A DNA stretch of 64,000 nucleotides from Lewinellaceae bacterium (GTDB taxonomy: Bacteria; Bacteroidota; Bacteroidia; Chitinophagales; Saprospiraceae). Location of the stretch: the NCBI GenBank assembly GCA_020636255.1, contig JACJYE010000012.1:186001-250000 (forward strand), given 5' to 3'. The position numbers and the translations under genes are program-made. Below the pieces are notes generated by a model that ran no database searches, was not told where the DNA came from, and was given only the letters and a program-made list of their open reading frames with translations. Positions 1 through 8,233 of this stretch are shown in pieces (position 1 is the stretch's first letter; every line of letters begins with the position of its first letter).

Positions 1-2
1 TT

Positions 3-116
3 CAGCACCCAAAAGGTGAGCAGTATCTCAACATCAATACCTTCCAAAAAGGAGAGGCCGTGCAAAGCACTGTGCTCCCGGAAATAGTACCTGTTGAAAA
101 GATCCTAGGAATTTGA
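3..116 (+). CDS. C-terminal end of an unidentified protein, cut by the window start
   Basis: An open frame runs in from the left edge and stops with TGA at 114-116, giving about 37 residues that end in STVLPEIVPVEKILGI. The pattern of a G-E-x-x-x-S-x-x-LP segment followed by a hydrophobic tail resembles the C-terminus of Uma2-family (DUF820) putative endonucleases, but too little is present to be sure. The next gene, creD, begins 57 bp downstream on the same strand. The call of coding rests on the protein-like composition and the stop shortly before creD. The family is a guess. Confidence 0.35.
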   Translation, partial: QHPKGEQYLNINTFQKGEAVQSTVLPEIVPVEKILGI

Positions 117-173
117 AGTGCTAAACGTGCATTTCATTCCTTGCCATTTCTGGCCTGACAATTCCAAAACAGC

Positions 174-1565
174 ATGAAAGACACCTCCTTCTTCGGGCGC
201 CTCAACAGCTGGGCGCGCAATTCCGTCACCCTTAAGCTGTTTGTCGTTGGCATCCTTATCCTCATTTTGCTCATTCCGGTAAGCATGGTCACCTCCCTGA
301 TCCGGGAGCGGGAGGGGATACGCGATGAGGCCGTCAGGGAAGTGAGCTCCAAATGGGGTATGAGCCAGACGCTGGCCGGGCCCGTCATATCGGTGCCTTA
401 CGAGCAGGTGTTGCAAAGCGACGAAGGCAAACCGGTAGTATCTCAGGGGTATGCCCATTTCCTGCCCGACAGCCTGTCGTTCGAAGGGCAGATAGGCCCG
501 CAGAAACGCTATCGGGGCATCTATGTGGTCGTATTGTACAATGCCCGGCTCCGGGTATCCGGCCACTTTACAGGGCTGAACGCCGCAGCCCTCAGCATAC
601 CGGAATCGAGCCTGAAGTGGGAAGATGCGCTGTTCACCTTCGGCATCAGCGATATGAAAGGCGTGGAGTCGGCCATACCCGTACAGATGAACGACACCTC
701 TTACCAGTTCGGGCCCGGCACAGTGACGAACGACATTTTCGCTTCGGGCGCCAACTTCCCCATCTCGCTGGCGAAGGGCACTGATACGAAGCTCGATTTT
801 TCCTTCGAGCTCAACCTCAACGGCAGCACAGGCCTGTATTTTGCCCCCTTTGGCAAGGCCACCCTCGTAAACCTTCAATCGCCCTGGCCCGACCCCAGCT
901 TTGAAGGCGCTTTCCTGCCCGATACGCGAGAGGTGTCGGCCGACGGTTTCAGTGCGCAATGGCAGGTACTACAACTCAACCGCAACTATCCGCAACAGGG
1001 CGTGGGAGCCTATATCAGCGATTTTTCCGTCGACAACAAAGGCGCGTACTACTATGAAGACAGCAGCACGCACAATTCCGCCAACGCTTTCGGCCTGCGG
1101 CTGTTACTGCCCATCGATGAGTACCAGAAAACCATGCGCTCGGCCAAATATGCGGCCTATTTCGTGCTGATCACCTTCCTGGCCTTTTTCTTCATCGAAG
1201 TGCTCAGCCGCAAGCGGCTGCACCCCATTCAGTATATCCTCGTAGGAGCGGCCATCATTCTGTTTTACATCCTGTTGCTGTCCGTATCGGAGCACCTCAA
1301 GTTCGACACGGCCTATCTCATCGGATGCATGACGACCCTGGCCCTCATCACGGGTTATTGCTATTTCATCCTCGACAACCGGCGGCTCACCCTGATGATC
1401 TTCGGCATACTGGCCATACTGTACGGGTTCTTTTATTCCCTGCTACAGTTGCAGGACTACGCCCTGCTGCTGGGCAGCCTGGGCCTGCTGCTCATCCTGG
1501 CCACCATCATGTACCTGACCCGGCGGATCGACTGGTACAACCTGAGGCGAGAGGAGGAGGAATGA
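174..1565 (+). CDS. creD: CreD family inner membrane protein
   Basis: The 463-residue protein has the CreD layout. There is one N-terminal membrane segment (about residues 20-41, LKLFVVGILILILLIPVSMV), a long extracytoplasmic beta-rich domain starting with the conserved IREREGIRDEAVREVSSKWG region, and a block of about five membrane helices from residue 322 to the end. CreD is an inner membrane protein of the CreBC regulon in enterobacteria and is linked to colicin E2 tolerance and to beta-lactam response in Aeromonas and Stenotrophomonas. Its molecular function is not established. No CreB/CreC gene is seen here. It converges on a class D beta-lactamase whose stop is 54 bp away. The ATG at 174 precedes a cytoplasmic leader and fits family length. 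Confidence 0.9.
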   Translation: MKDTSFFGRLNSWARNSVTLKLFVVGILILILLIPVSMVTSLIREREGIRDEAVREVSSKWGMSQTLAGPVISVPYEQVLQSDEGKPVVSQGYAHFLPDSLSFEGQIGPQKRYRGIYVVVLYNARLRVSGHFTGLNAAALSIPESSLKWEDALFTFGISDMKGVESAIPVQMNDTSYQFGPGTVTNDIFASGANFPISLAKGTDTKLDFSFELNLNGSTGLYFAPFGKATLVNLQSPWPDPSFEGAFLPDTREVSADGFSAQWQVLQLNRNYPQQGVGAYISDFSVDNKGAYYYEDSSTHNSANAFGLRLLLPIDEYQKTMRSAKYAAYFVLITFLAFFFIEVLSRKRLHPIQYILVGAAIILFYILLLSVSEHLKFDTAYLIGCMTTLALITGYCYFILDNRRLTLMIFGILAILYGFFYSLLQLQDYALLLGSLGLLLILATIMYLTRRIDWYNLRREEEE

Positions 1566-1619
1566 AGTTGTGGGGCAAACGTAGCGTAACCATGGGCTGC
1601 ATAGCGCCGAAGACGGCTT

Positions 1620-2447
1620 TCATATAACCCCTTCTCTTTTGAGTATCTCCATAGTGATCGCCTGCCTGCATCGTTGGAACAGATGGTTCTGGCCTTCTGG
1701 CGCCTGTTTATTCCCCACATTATTGACAAAAACAAAAGTGCCCCGTTCCGTTTCCACCCAACCAACGAACCAGCCGATATTCTGTCCGTCGGGTTGTGCC
1801 CAGCCGGTTTTGCCGTAGAGTTTGTAGCCAGGCCCCTCTTCCAGCAGCATGATCTGCTTGACAGCCAGCTGGTTTTCCCTCCGTGCCGGCAGCTCCTCCA
1901 GGTAGAGGCGCCTCAGGAAAGCGGCCTGCTGCAACGGGGTGATACGGGAATGGCCGGCCAGCCAGAACGTGTCTATATTCTTATCCTTGATATCAAGCCG
2001 CCCATAGTGCATGGCCCTTGCCCAATAGCGCATCCGATCTTTACCCACCTTCCGGGCAAGCTGCTGGTAACAAGGCACACAGGAAACCCTGAAAGCAGAG
2101 GCCAAGCTATGATCCTTGTTCCAGCCCTCATTCCAGGCTTCTCTGCCGTCCCAATAGATAGTATCCGCAGGTGATGACAATACGCCGGACTCCAGGGCGA
2201 TGAGCGAATTGGGGATCTTGAAGGTGGAAGCAGGCAGGAACCCTTGCCTGCAGCGCCGGGGATTATACAGGAAGAGGGAATCGCGTTGCAGGTTGTACAG
2301 TAGGAAGCAGCCTTCAACGTCATAGTACCGGTAAAGGGAGTCGTATTTGGCTGCCGGCATTTCGGCCAAACGGGGGGTAGGGGCTGTAAGCCTGTGGCTA
2401 CAGGAAAAGAGGTGGAGGCAAAGCAAAAAAAGGATAGCCAGGCGCAT
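1620..2447 (-). CDS. Class D (OXA-type) beta-lactamase, predicted lipoprotein
   Basis: The 275-residue serine beta-lactamase hydrolyses beta-lactams through an acyl-enzyme. Class D motifs are visible: S74-T-F-K77 (nucleophile and carboxylation lysine), S122-C-V124, the FWL segment at 161-163, and K213-T-G215 followed by GWAQPDGQNIGWFVGWVE. The YGN motif is replaced by Y148-G-R150. The N-terminus (MRLAILFLLCLHLFSC) carries a lipobox with Cys16, so the enzyme is probably an outer membrane or periplasmic lipoprotein, which is uncommon for OXA enzymes. It is convergent with creD and follows the DUF2461 gene by 80 bp on the same strand. Family assignment is firm; whether it confers resistance cannot be read from sequence. 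Confidence 0.9.
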   Translation of the reverse strand: MRLAILFLLCLHLFSCSHRLTAPTPRLAEMPAAKYDSLYRYYDVEGCFLLYNLQRDSLFLYNPRRCRQGFLPASTFKIPNSLIALESGVLSSPADTIYWDGREAWNEGWNKDHSLASAFRVSCVPCYQQLARKVGKDRMRYWARAMHYGRLDIKDKNIDTFWLAGHSRITPLQQAAFLRRLYLEELPARRENQLAVKQIMLLEEGPGYKLYGKTGWAQPDGQNIGWFVGWVETERGTFVFVNNVGNKQAPEGQNHLFQRCRQAITMEILKREGVI

Positions 2448-2455
2448 TTTTTCAG

Positions 2456-2472
2456 GTAAAGGTAAGCTTTAC
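2456..2472. promoter_or_regulatory. Small inverted repeat just upstream of the class D beta-lactamase start
   Basis: GTAAAG and CTTTAC flank a 5-nt centre (GTAAG), 9 bp upstream of the ATG. It could be an operator or leader hairpin for the beta-lactamase. It does not match the TACGAC-N4-GTCGTA operator found at the BlaI-type gene, so control by that repressor is not supported. Confidence 0.25.
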
Positions 2473-2527
2473 TCCGCGCTGGCACCGGGAAAAAAGCCGA
2501 CGGAATAACGGGGTAGCCCTACCCACC

Positions 2528-3220
2528 TCATTCGATCGGAACGCCGTTCTCGTCGGTGGTGAGCACTTCACTCATATAGTCGAAAAAGGGGCGCATATTC
2601 AGGAAGCCTTCCACCATCATATCCAGTAGATCGGGAGCGGTTACCTCTTTGTCGGAATAAGCGCGGGACAGGAGGAACTGCTTATAACGCAGCAGGCCGA
2701 TATTGGGGTGGTCCTGAGAATAACCCTGAGGCGCTGTTTTCAGCTGCTCGCCCTTCAGCTCGCCAAAAGTATGGACAAATTCCGGCGCTGTGATGATCCT
2801 GCGCATGGGCTCGGCATCGGCCGCCAGTTCCACCCTGATGCGCTTGAGGTCGGCGGCGTTGGGATCCCAGAAGCCGCCGCCGATGAATGAGCCGCCGTCG
2901 GGCTCGAAGTGGAAGTAATACCCACCCCGAAGCCATTTCGTAGCCCGTTTCATCTGGCCGCTGAAGTGGGGTTTATACGGCGACTTGTCTTTGGAAAAGC
3001 GCACATCGCGATAGATGCGGAACATGCTCTGCTTGGCCGTCATAGGCACCAGGTTGTCGTGCTGCCCCATCCGGTTGAGCAAAGCGTCGGTGAAGGCGAT
3101 CATGTGTTCCTGCTCGGCCTGGTAGCGCTTCTTGTTCGCATTGAACCACTCGCGGTTATTATTATCGCGCAGTTCGCGCAGGAATTGCAGGGTGGATGCC
3201 GGAAGGCAGGTAGCGGGCAT
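2528..3220 (-). CDS. DUF2461 domain-containing protein
   Basis: The 230-residue protein matches the DUF2461 (TIGR02453) family across its length: an N-terminal LxFLRELRDNNNREWF segment, then FRIYRDVRFSKDKSPYKPHF, then GGYYFHFEPDGGSFIGGG. The family is widespread in Bacteroidota and cyanobacteria and is of unknown function. No signal peptide or membrane segment is visible, so it is cytoplasmic. It lies between the nqr operon and the beta-lactamase on the same strand. A strong hairpin at 3237-3269 separates it from nqrF, so it probably has its own transcript and may share it with the beta-lactamase. Confidence 0.85.
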   Translation of the reverse strand: MPATCLPASTLQFLRELRDNNNREWFNANKKRYQAEQEHMIAFTDALLNRMGQHDNLVPMTAKQSMFRIYRDVRFSKDKSPYKPHFSGQMKRATKWLRGGYYFHFEPDGGSFIGGGFWDPNAADLKRIRVELAADAEPMRRIITAPEFVHTFGELKGEQLKTAPQGYSQDHPNIGLLRYKQFLLSRAYSDKEVTAPDLLDMMVEGFLNMRPFFDYMSEVLTTDENGVPIE

Positions 3221-3236
3221 AGGTTCGGGCTTGGTT

Positions 3237-3269
3237 AAACCTCCGGGGTTTTGGAAACCCCGGAGGTTT
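3237..3269. terminator. Perfect 15-bp stem-loop between nqrF and the DUF2461 gene
   Basis: AAACCTCCGGGGTTT (3237-3251) and AAACCCCGGAGGTTT (3255-3269) are perfect reverse complements with a 3-nt loop. It sits downstream of the nqr operon in the direction of transcription, so it plausibly ends or stabilises the nqr message. There is no T tail longer than three, so a role as a REP-like repeat is also possible. Confidence 0.55.
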
Positions 3270-3309
3270 GGCTACCTCCGGCCTTCCGGCCGGAGCAAAA
3301 TAATAACTA

Positions 3310-3329
3310 CTCCAATCAGAAGATTGGAG
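3310..3329 (-). terminator. Short hairpin directly after the nqrF stop
   Basis: CTCCAATC-AGAA-GATTGGAG forms an 8-bp stem with a 4-nt loop, beginning 7 nt past the nqrF stop codon. The core CCAATC-N4-GATTGG recurs after the PhoD-like gene at 17238-17253. Both cores begin 9 nt after the stop codon. Confidence 0.45.
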
Positions 3330-3336
3330 GCACGGC

Positions 3337-4641
3337 TTAGCCGCCAAAGTCGTCGAAGGAGATATTCTCTTCGGGCACGCCCAGTTCTTCAAGTGTTTTG
3401 ATCACGGAAGCGTTCATCATAGGCGGGCCGCAGAAGTAGTATTCCACTTCTTCGGGCTCGGGGTGGTTCTTCAGGTACTGCTCGTACAAGACCGGCATGA
3501 TGAAGCCCTTGAAGCCGTCGCCGGGAGCATCCATATTTTCCTTGATCTGCCAGTTGTCTTCCGGCAGCGGGTTGTCGAGCGCGACATAGAAGCGGAAGTT
3601 CGGGAACTGGCGTTCGATCTCGCGGAACTGTTCGATGTAGAACAGCTCGCGGCGGGTACGGCCACCGTACCAGTACGATATCTTGCGGTCGGTGGTTTTC
3701 AGCGTATGGAAGAGGTGGAACAGGTGCGAGCGCAGCGGAGCCATACCGGCGCCGCCACCGATGTATACCATTTCCTTCTTCGTCGGTTTGATGAAGAACT
3801 CTCCGTAGGGGCCGGAAACCGTCACTTTGTCGCCGGGCTTGAGGCCGAAGACGTAGGAGGAGCAGACCCCCGGGTTGACCGGCATCCAGTTGTTGGCCGA
3901 CTTATCCCAGGGCGGTGTGGCGATACGGATGTTCAACATAACGATATTGCCCTCAGCCGGGTGGTTGGCCATGGAATAGGCGCGGAACTGCTCCTCGTCA
4001 TTGACCATTTTGAGGCCCCACAGCTTGAACTTGTCCCACTCGCTCCTGAACTTATCGGGATTGTCGGGGTGGTGTTCCGGGTGGGCGGTGATCTCCATAT
4101 CTTTAAATTCGACCGTCACTTTGGGCACGTCGATCTGAATATAACCGCCGGACTGGAATTCCAGTGCCTCTCCTTCCGGGAGTTTCACCACGAATTCTTT
4201 GATAAAAGAAGCGACGTTGTAGTTGGAAACCACTTCGCACTCCCATTTTTTGATGCCGAATATCTCTTCCGGCACGCGAATATGCATATCCTGGCGCACC
4301 TTCACCTGGCAGGCCAGGCGCTTATGCTCGGCCACCTCGCGGCGGGTAAGGTGGTTCAACTCGGTAGGCAGCACATCGCCCCCCCCTTCATCGACATGGC
4401 ACTCGCACATCGCACAGGTGCCGCCACCACCGCAGGCGGATGGCAGGAAGACATTTTTATCGGAAAGCGAAGAAAGAAGGGAGGAACCCGGAGACACCAG
4501 TAGCGGGTTGGCTTCATCCCCGTTGATGATGATCTTCACATCGCCCTGAGGCACCAACTTCTTTCTGGCGTAGATCAGCATGAAAGAAAGGGCCAGAATC
4601 ACGGCGCTGAAGACGATGACTGCAAATATGATCGTGGTCAT
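3337..4641 (-). CDS. nqrF: Na+-translocating NADH:quinone oxidoreductase subunit F
   Basis: NqrF is the NADH entry subunit of Na+-NQR. It oxidises NADH with FAD and passes electrons through a 2Fe-2S cluster to the membrane subunits. The 434-residue protein has an N-terminal membrane helix (about residues 4-25), a ferredoxin domain with Cys70, Cys76, Cys79 and Cys111, an FAD-binding RAYSMANHP motif, an NAD-binding GGGAGMAPLRSH segment and the C-terminal FCGPP motif. It is the last gene of the nqrABCDEF operon, 51 bp after nqrE. All cofactor ligands expected for the family are present. Confidence 0.97.
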   Translation of the reverse strand: MTTIIFAVIVFSAVILALSFMLIYARKKLVPQGDVKIIINGDEANPLLVSPGSSLLSSLSDKNVFLPSACGGGGTCAMCECHVDEGGGDVLPTELNHLTRREVAEHKRLACQVKVRQDMHIRVPEEIFGIKKWECEVVSNYNVASFIKEFVVKLPEGEALEFQSGGYIQIDVPKVTVEFKDMEITAHPEHHPDNPDKFRSEWDKFKLWGLKMVNDEEQFRAYSMANHPAEGNIVMLNIRIATPPWDKSANNWMPVNPGVCSSYVFGLKPGDKVTVSGPYGEFFIKPTKKEMVYIGGGAGMAPLRSHLFHLFHTLKTTDRKISYWYGGRTRRELFYIEQFREIERQFPNFRFYVALDNPLPEDNWQIKENMDAPGDGFKGFIMPVLYEQYLKNHPEPEEVEYYFCGPPMMNASVIKTLEELGVPEENISFDDFGG

Positions 4642-4692
4642 TGTATCTAGAGTAAGTTTAGATTAAAAAGAACAATCTCTCTTTCACTCCCC

Positions 4693-5301
4693 TTACTTGG
4701 AAGCGAAAGCGGCCGGGTCGATACCCATCAGGCTCATAAATGCGATACCCATCAGCCCGGTAAGGATGAAGGCCATGCCCAGGCCACGCAGGGCGGGCGG
4801 CACATTCGAGTAACGTATCTTCTCTCTGATAGCGGCGATAGCGATAATGGCCAGGAACCACCCGAAACCACCGCCAAGGCCGAAAGCGATGGAGTTGGAC
4901 AGGTTGTATTCCCGCGATACCATAAAGAGGGAGCCCCCCAGGATGGCGCAGTTCACCGTGATCAACGGCAGGAAGATACCCAGCGCGGCGTATAGTGCCG
5001 GCGAGAATTTTTCCACCACCATCTCCACCAGCTGCACCATAGCGGCGATGGTGGCGATAAAGAGGATGAAGCGCAGGAAGGTCAGGTCCATCCCGAACAG
5101 GCCGTTCTCGCTGAGCAGGTACTCGTTGATCAGCCAGTTGATCGGCATGGTGATGCCCAGTACGAAAATAACGGCCATACCCAGGCCGAAGGCCGTTTTC
5201 ACGCTCTTGGATACCGCCAGGTAGGAGCACATACCCAGGAAGTACGACAACACCAGGTTCTCGATGAAGGCGGTCTTTATAAAGGTATTGATGAATTCCA
5301 T
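4693..5301 (-). CDS. nqrE: Na+-translocating NADH:quinone oxidoreductase subunit E
   Basis: NqrE is one of the two small homologous membrane subunits (with NqrD) of Na+-NQR; together they hold an intramembrane iron-sulfur centre and take part in sodium translocation. The 202-residue protein is almost wholly hydrophobic with about six membrane helices. It has the family segments FLGMCSYLAVSKSVKTAFGLG and NCAILGGSLFM, the latter containing the conserved membrane cysteine. It sits in the expected operon position between nqrD and nqrF. Confidence 0.97.
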   Translation of the reverse strand: MEFINTFIKTAFIENLVLSYFLGMCSYLAVSKSVKTAFGLGMAVIFVLGITMPINWLINEYLLSENGLFGMDLTFLRFILFIATIAAMVQLVEMVVEKFSPALYAALGIFLPLITVNCAILGGSLFMVSREYNLSNSIAFGLGGGFGWFLAIIAIAAIREKIRYSNVPPALRGLGMAFILTGLMGIAFMSLMGIDPAAFASK

Positions 5302-5370
5302 CTTTCTGTTTTTTCAGTGGTGGCCCTAGGGCCTGAGATAAAAAATCAAATCCGGCACCCTTTTGCTACC

Positions 5371-6081
5371 TCAGGATACGTCGATCAGTTTGGTATTGCG
5401 GCTGCGCTGTATCCAGATGAGTATACCGATGATGAACATGGCCGCGGCCGGCAGTACCATCAGGTTGTTGTTGGTGTACCAGCCGAAGAGCGTGCTCTGC
5501 GTCGTATTGATCAGGTAATCGGCCGTAGGGCCTATGATCTTGATCTCGATAGGGCTGCCGGCGAACAGGCTGCCTTTGCCGAACAGCTCGCGGATGATGG
5601 CCACGATGATCAGGATAGCCCCATACCCCAGGCCGTTGCCGATGCCGTCGAGGAACGAGCGCCAGGGCTTATTGGCCATGGCGAAAGCTTCCAGGCGCCC
5701 CATCACGATACAGTTGGTGATGATCAGGCCGATGTAGACCGACAATTGCTTGTAGATGGGGTAGTTGAAGTATTTCAACATCAACTCGACGATGGTTACC
5801 AGGGTGGCGATGACCACGAGCTGCACGATCATGCGGACAGACTTCGGGATGAACTGCCGCAGCATGGAGGTGAAGAGGTTGGAAAAAGCCGTCACCAGGG
5901 TCACGGCGATCGCCATGACGAAGGCCGGGTAGACCAGCGAGGTCACTGCCAGTGCCGAACAGATACCCAGCACCTGCACGGTGATGGGGTTATTGTCATT
6001 TAGCGGGTCAGTAAGGAGCTGACGTTCTTTCTTGCCGAACGCGAGTATGGGCTCCTTTTCTTTTACAGCAGTCTCTGCCAT
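5371..6081 (-). CDS. nqrD: Na+-translocating NADH:quinone oxidoreductase subunit D
   Basis: NqrD is the partner of NqrE in the membrane core of Na+-NQR. The 236-residue protein has six predicted membrane helices after a cytoplasmic start ([20 protein letters not shown]). Family segments include [17 protein letters not shown] and the [14 protein letters not shown] region, which carries the conserved cysteine. It is a little longer than the approximately 210 residues of proteobacterial NqrD because of the N-terminal extension. It lies 82 bp after nqrC. Confidence 0.97.
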   Translation of the reverse strand: MAETAVKEKEPILAFGKKERQLLTDPLNDNNPITVQVLGICSALAVTSLVYPAFVMAIAVTLVTAFSNLFTSMLRQFIPKSVRMIVQLVVIATLVTIVELMLKYFNYPIYKQLSVYIGLIITNCIVMGRLEAFAMANKPWRSFLDGIGNGLGYGAILIIVAIIRELFGKGSLFAGSPIEIKIIGPTADYLINTTQSTLFGWYTNNNLMVLPAAAMFIIGILIWIQRSRNTKLIDVS

Positions 6082-6163
6082 ATTCCTTGTGTTTTATGTG
6101 TGAAAGCAGGTTTCGGCGCCTGCTTAAGCTATACATTTATCGCCAGGCCGTTTGAGGCCAGTT

Positions 6164-6880
6164 TTACTTGAGTTGTTTCAGGTAAGGCTCGTAATTTTTG
6201 ATGCCGCTGTACAGCATCTTCGTCACGCCGTCAGAAGTGACCGTAGCCCCCGAAATGGCATCCACCTCGTGCTGCTTGTCCTGAGCACCGCCCTTGCGGA
6301 CCTTAACCGACACGTAGTTGCCGTTATCATAGATCTCCTTGCCCTTAAACTGGGCGCCAAAAGCGGGGTTATCCTTGATCTCAGCACCGAGGCCCGGCGT
6401 TTCGCCTTTGTGGTCGAAGGCCACGCCGGCTATGGTGCTGAGGTCGCTCTTCAGCGCCACGTTGCCCCATATCTCATCCCACAGGCCCTTGCCGCGCACG
6501 GAAAGGATATAGAACTTCTCGCCGTTATGCTCGTAAATATATAACGGAAGCAGGCGTTCGGCTTCCGGTTTTTTGCGCTCCTGGGCCATATCGATCGATT
6601 CGGCCTTCTCGCCTTCCACGATATTGCCCTGCATGTTGATGACGGGCTGTTCCATGTTCTTGAAAATATCTGCCACCTCTGCATCGGAAAGGGAGGATAC
6701 CTTCTTTCCGTCGGGCAGCTCGTCTTCAACGGCCGACAGAATGGCCCGCTTGTTGAAGATGTCCTCATTCTGCACGGCCTTTTCCTTGGTCACTTCCCGC
6801 AGGCCCGTCAGGGCCACCGCCACGGAAGCGGTCAGGATAAGGACGAAACCGAGAATATATTTTGAGCTATTTCTATCCAC
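6164..6880 (-). CDS. nqrC: Na+-translocating NADH:quinone oxidoreductase subunit C
   Basis: NqrC carries a covalently bound FMN on the periplasmic side of Na+-NQR. The 238-residue protein has one N-terminal membrane helix (about residues 9-26) and the flavinylation motif S210-G-A-T213, where Thr213 is the expected FMN attachment site. The start is a GTG at 6878-6880; no in-frame ATG is seen nearby upstream, and this start places the membrane helix as in the family. The flavin transferase (ApbE) that would load this FMN is not in the window. Confidence 0.96.
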   Translation of the reverse strand: MDRNSSKYILGFVLILTASVAVALTGLREVTKEKAVQNEDIFNKRAILSAVEDELPDGKKVSSLSDAEVADIFKNMEQPVINMQGNIVEGEKAESIDMAQERKKPEAERLLPLYIYEHNGEKFYILSVRGKGLWDEIWGNVALKSDLSTIAGVAFDHKGETPGLGAEIKDNPAFGAQFKGKEIYDNGNYVSVKVRKGGAQDKQHEVDAISGATVTSDGVTKMLYSGIKNYEPYLKQLK

Positions 6881-6925
6881 GATCTGTAAATTTTGAGTTG
6901 TGAATTTTACTTTTCAGCCCTGCCA

Positions 6926-8194
6926 TCAGGCCGCGGCCTTTGCCCGTTTCAGGCGGCGCGACATATTGCCCTGCAGCACGTAATGGTCGATCAGGGGCGC
7001 GAACACGTTCATGAACAGGATGGCCAGCATCCAGCCTTCCGGGTAAGCCGGGTTCAGCACCCTGATGATCATACCGATGGCCCCGATCAGGAAACCGTAG
7101 ATCCATTTCCCCGCAGGGGTCGATGCCGCCGTTACCGGGTCGGTGGCCATAAAGGCCATAGCGAACCAGAAGCTACCCATGTAAAACTGGTAATACCAGG
7201 GCACTTTCATGAATTCCGTGGCCTGCCAGCCGTTGAACAGCATGGCCATAACGACCGCCCCGCCCACCATGGACAACATGATCCGCCAGTCGGCAATATT
7301 GGTAAGGATGAGGAACAGCGCACCGATAATGATCAGCGGCTTGGAGGTTTCGCCGACCGAGCCGGGGATAAGGCCCCACAGCATCTGGTTGGGGGTGTAA
7401 CTGTGCATCACGGCCTCCCAGCCATTGTGGAAAGCAAGGCTCAGGGGCGTTGCACCCGAGAAACCGTCCACCACCGTAGCGGCAGGGTTGTAGGTTGCCC
7501 ATCCGAACGATTCAAAGATCGGGTTGAAGAAATGCAGGTGTATCCAGCCGTAATCCACCGAGGCTCCGGCGGCCACTTTCTCCAGGCCGGCCACCCATGC
7601 TTCATCACCGGAAATGTAAGTAGGATAAGCGAAAAACACAAACACCCGGGCCAGCAGGGCTATGTTCAGCACGTTCATGCCGGTACCGCCAAAGGCCTCT
7701 TTGCCGATCCAAACGGCGAAGGCCACGGAAAGCGCCAGGATCCACAGAGGGATATCGGGCGGCATGATCAGCGGGATCAGCGCGCCGGATACCAGGAAGC
7801 CTTCCTCGATGCCGTGCCCTTTCTTGTAGGCATAGTAAAATTCGATGCCCAACCCCACCACGTGGGTCACCACAAAAATGGGGAGCATCAGAATGATGCC
7901 GAAGATCAGCTTGAGGTGAAAACCGCTAAAAAAAGCGGGGTACTGGCCCAAAGCTACGAAATGCTGATGCCCGACATTATACATGCCGAACAGGTAAAGG
8001 AGCAACAGGGCAAATACCACATGCACCATCTGGCGCTTGAGGTCCATTCCGTCGCGGATGTGCACGCCGCCCGACGTTACGTGTGGGGGCGTGAGGGCGA
8101 AAGTGAAGAAACCGTCGTACAGCGTATGCAGGAAAGGCGACTTCTTTTTATCGGGTTCGATCCGCTCGAAAAATTTCAGCAATGCTTTTTTCAT
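6926..8194 (-). CDS. nqrB: Na+-translocating NADH:quinone oxidoreductase subunit B
   Basis: NqrB is the large membrane subunit of Na+-NQR. It binds riboflavin and a covalent FMN and forms the main sodium path. The 422-residue protein has many hydrophobic helices and the FMN attachment motif S246-G-A-T249 within VVDGFSGATPLSLAFHNGW, together with the MFNG/MNVLNIALLARVFVFFAYP-type core segments. Its start lies 39 bp after nqrA and its end 45 bp before nqrC, consistent with one operon. Confidence 0.97.
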   Translation of the reverse strand: MKKALLKFFERIEPDKKKSPFLHTLYDGFFTFALTPPHVTSGGVHIRDGMDLKRQMVHVVFALLLLYLFGMYNVGHQHFVALGQYPAFFSGFHLKLIFGIILMLPIFVVTHVVGLGIEFYYAYKKGHGIEEGFLVSGALIPLIMPPDIPLWILALSVAFAVWIGKEAFGGTGMNVLNIALLARVFVFFAYPTYISGDEAWVAGLEKVAAGASVDYGWIHLHFFNPIFESFGWATYNPAATVVDGFSGATPLSLAFHNGWEAVMHSYTPNQMLWGLIPGSVGETSKPLIIIGALFLILTNIADWRIMLSMVGGAVVMAMLFNGWQATEFMKVPWYYQFYMGSFWFAMAFMATDPVTAASTPAGKWIYGFLIGAIGMIIRVLNPAYPEGWMLAILFMNVFAPLIDHYVLQGNMSRRLKRAKAAA

Positions 8195-8233
8195 ATCTCT
8201 ATAGTGAGATTTAATGGTTGATCAATGGGTGGT

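Noticed and set aside
2448..2527. BlaI operator upstream of the class D beta-lactamase
   Set aside because: The only inverted repeat there (GTAAAG-N5-CTTTAC) does not match TACGAC-N4-GTCGTA.
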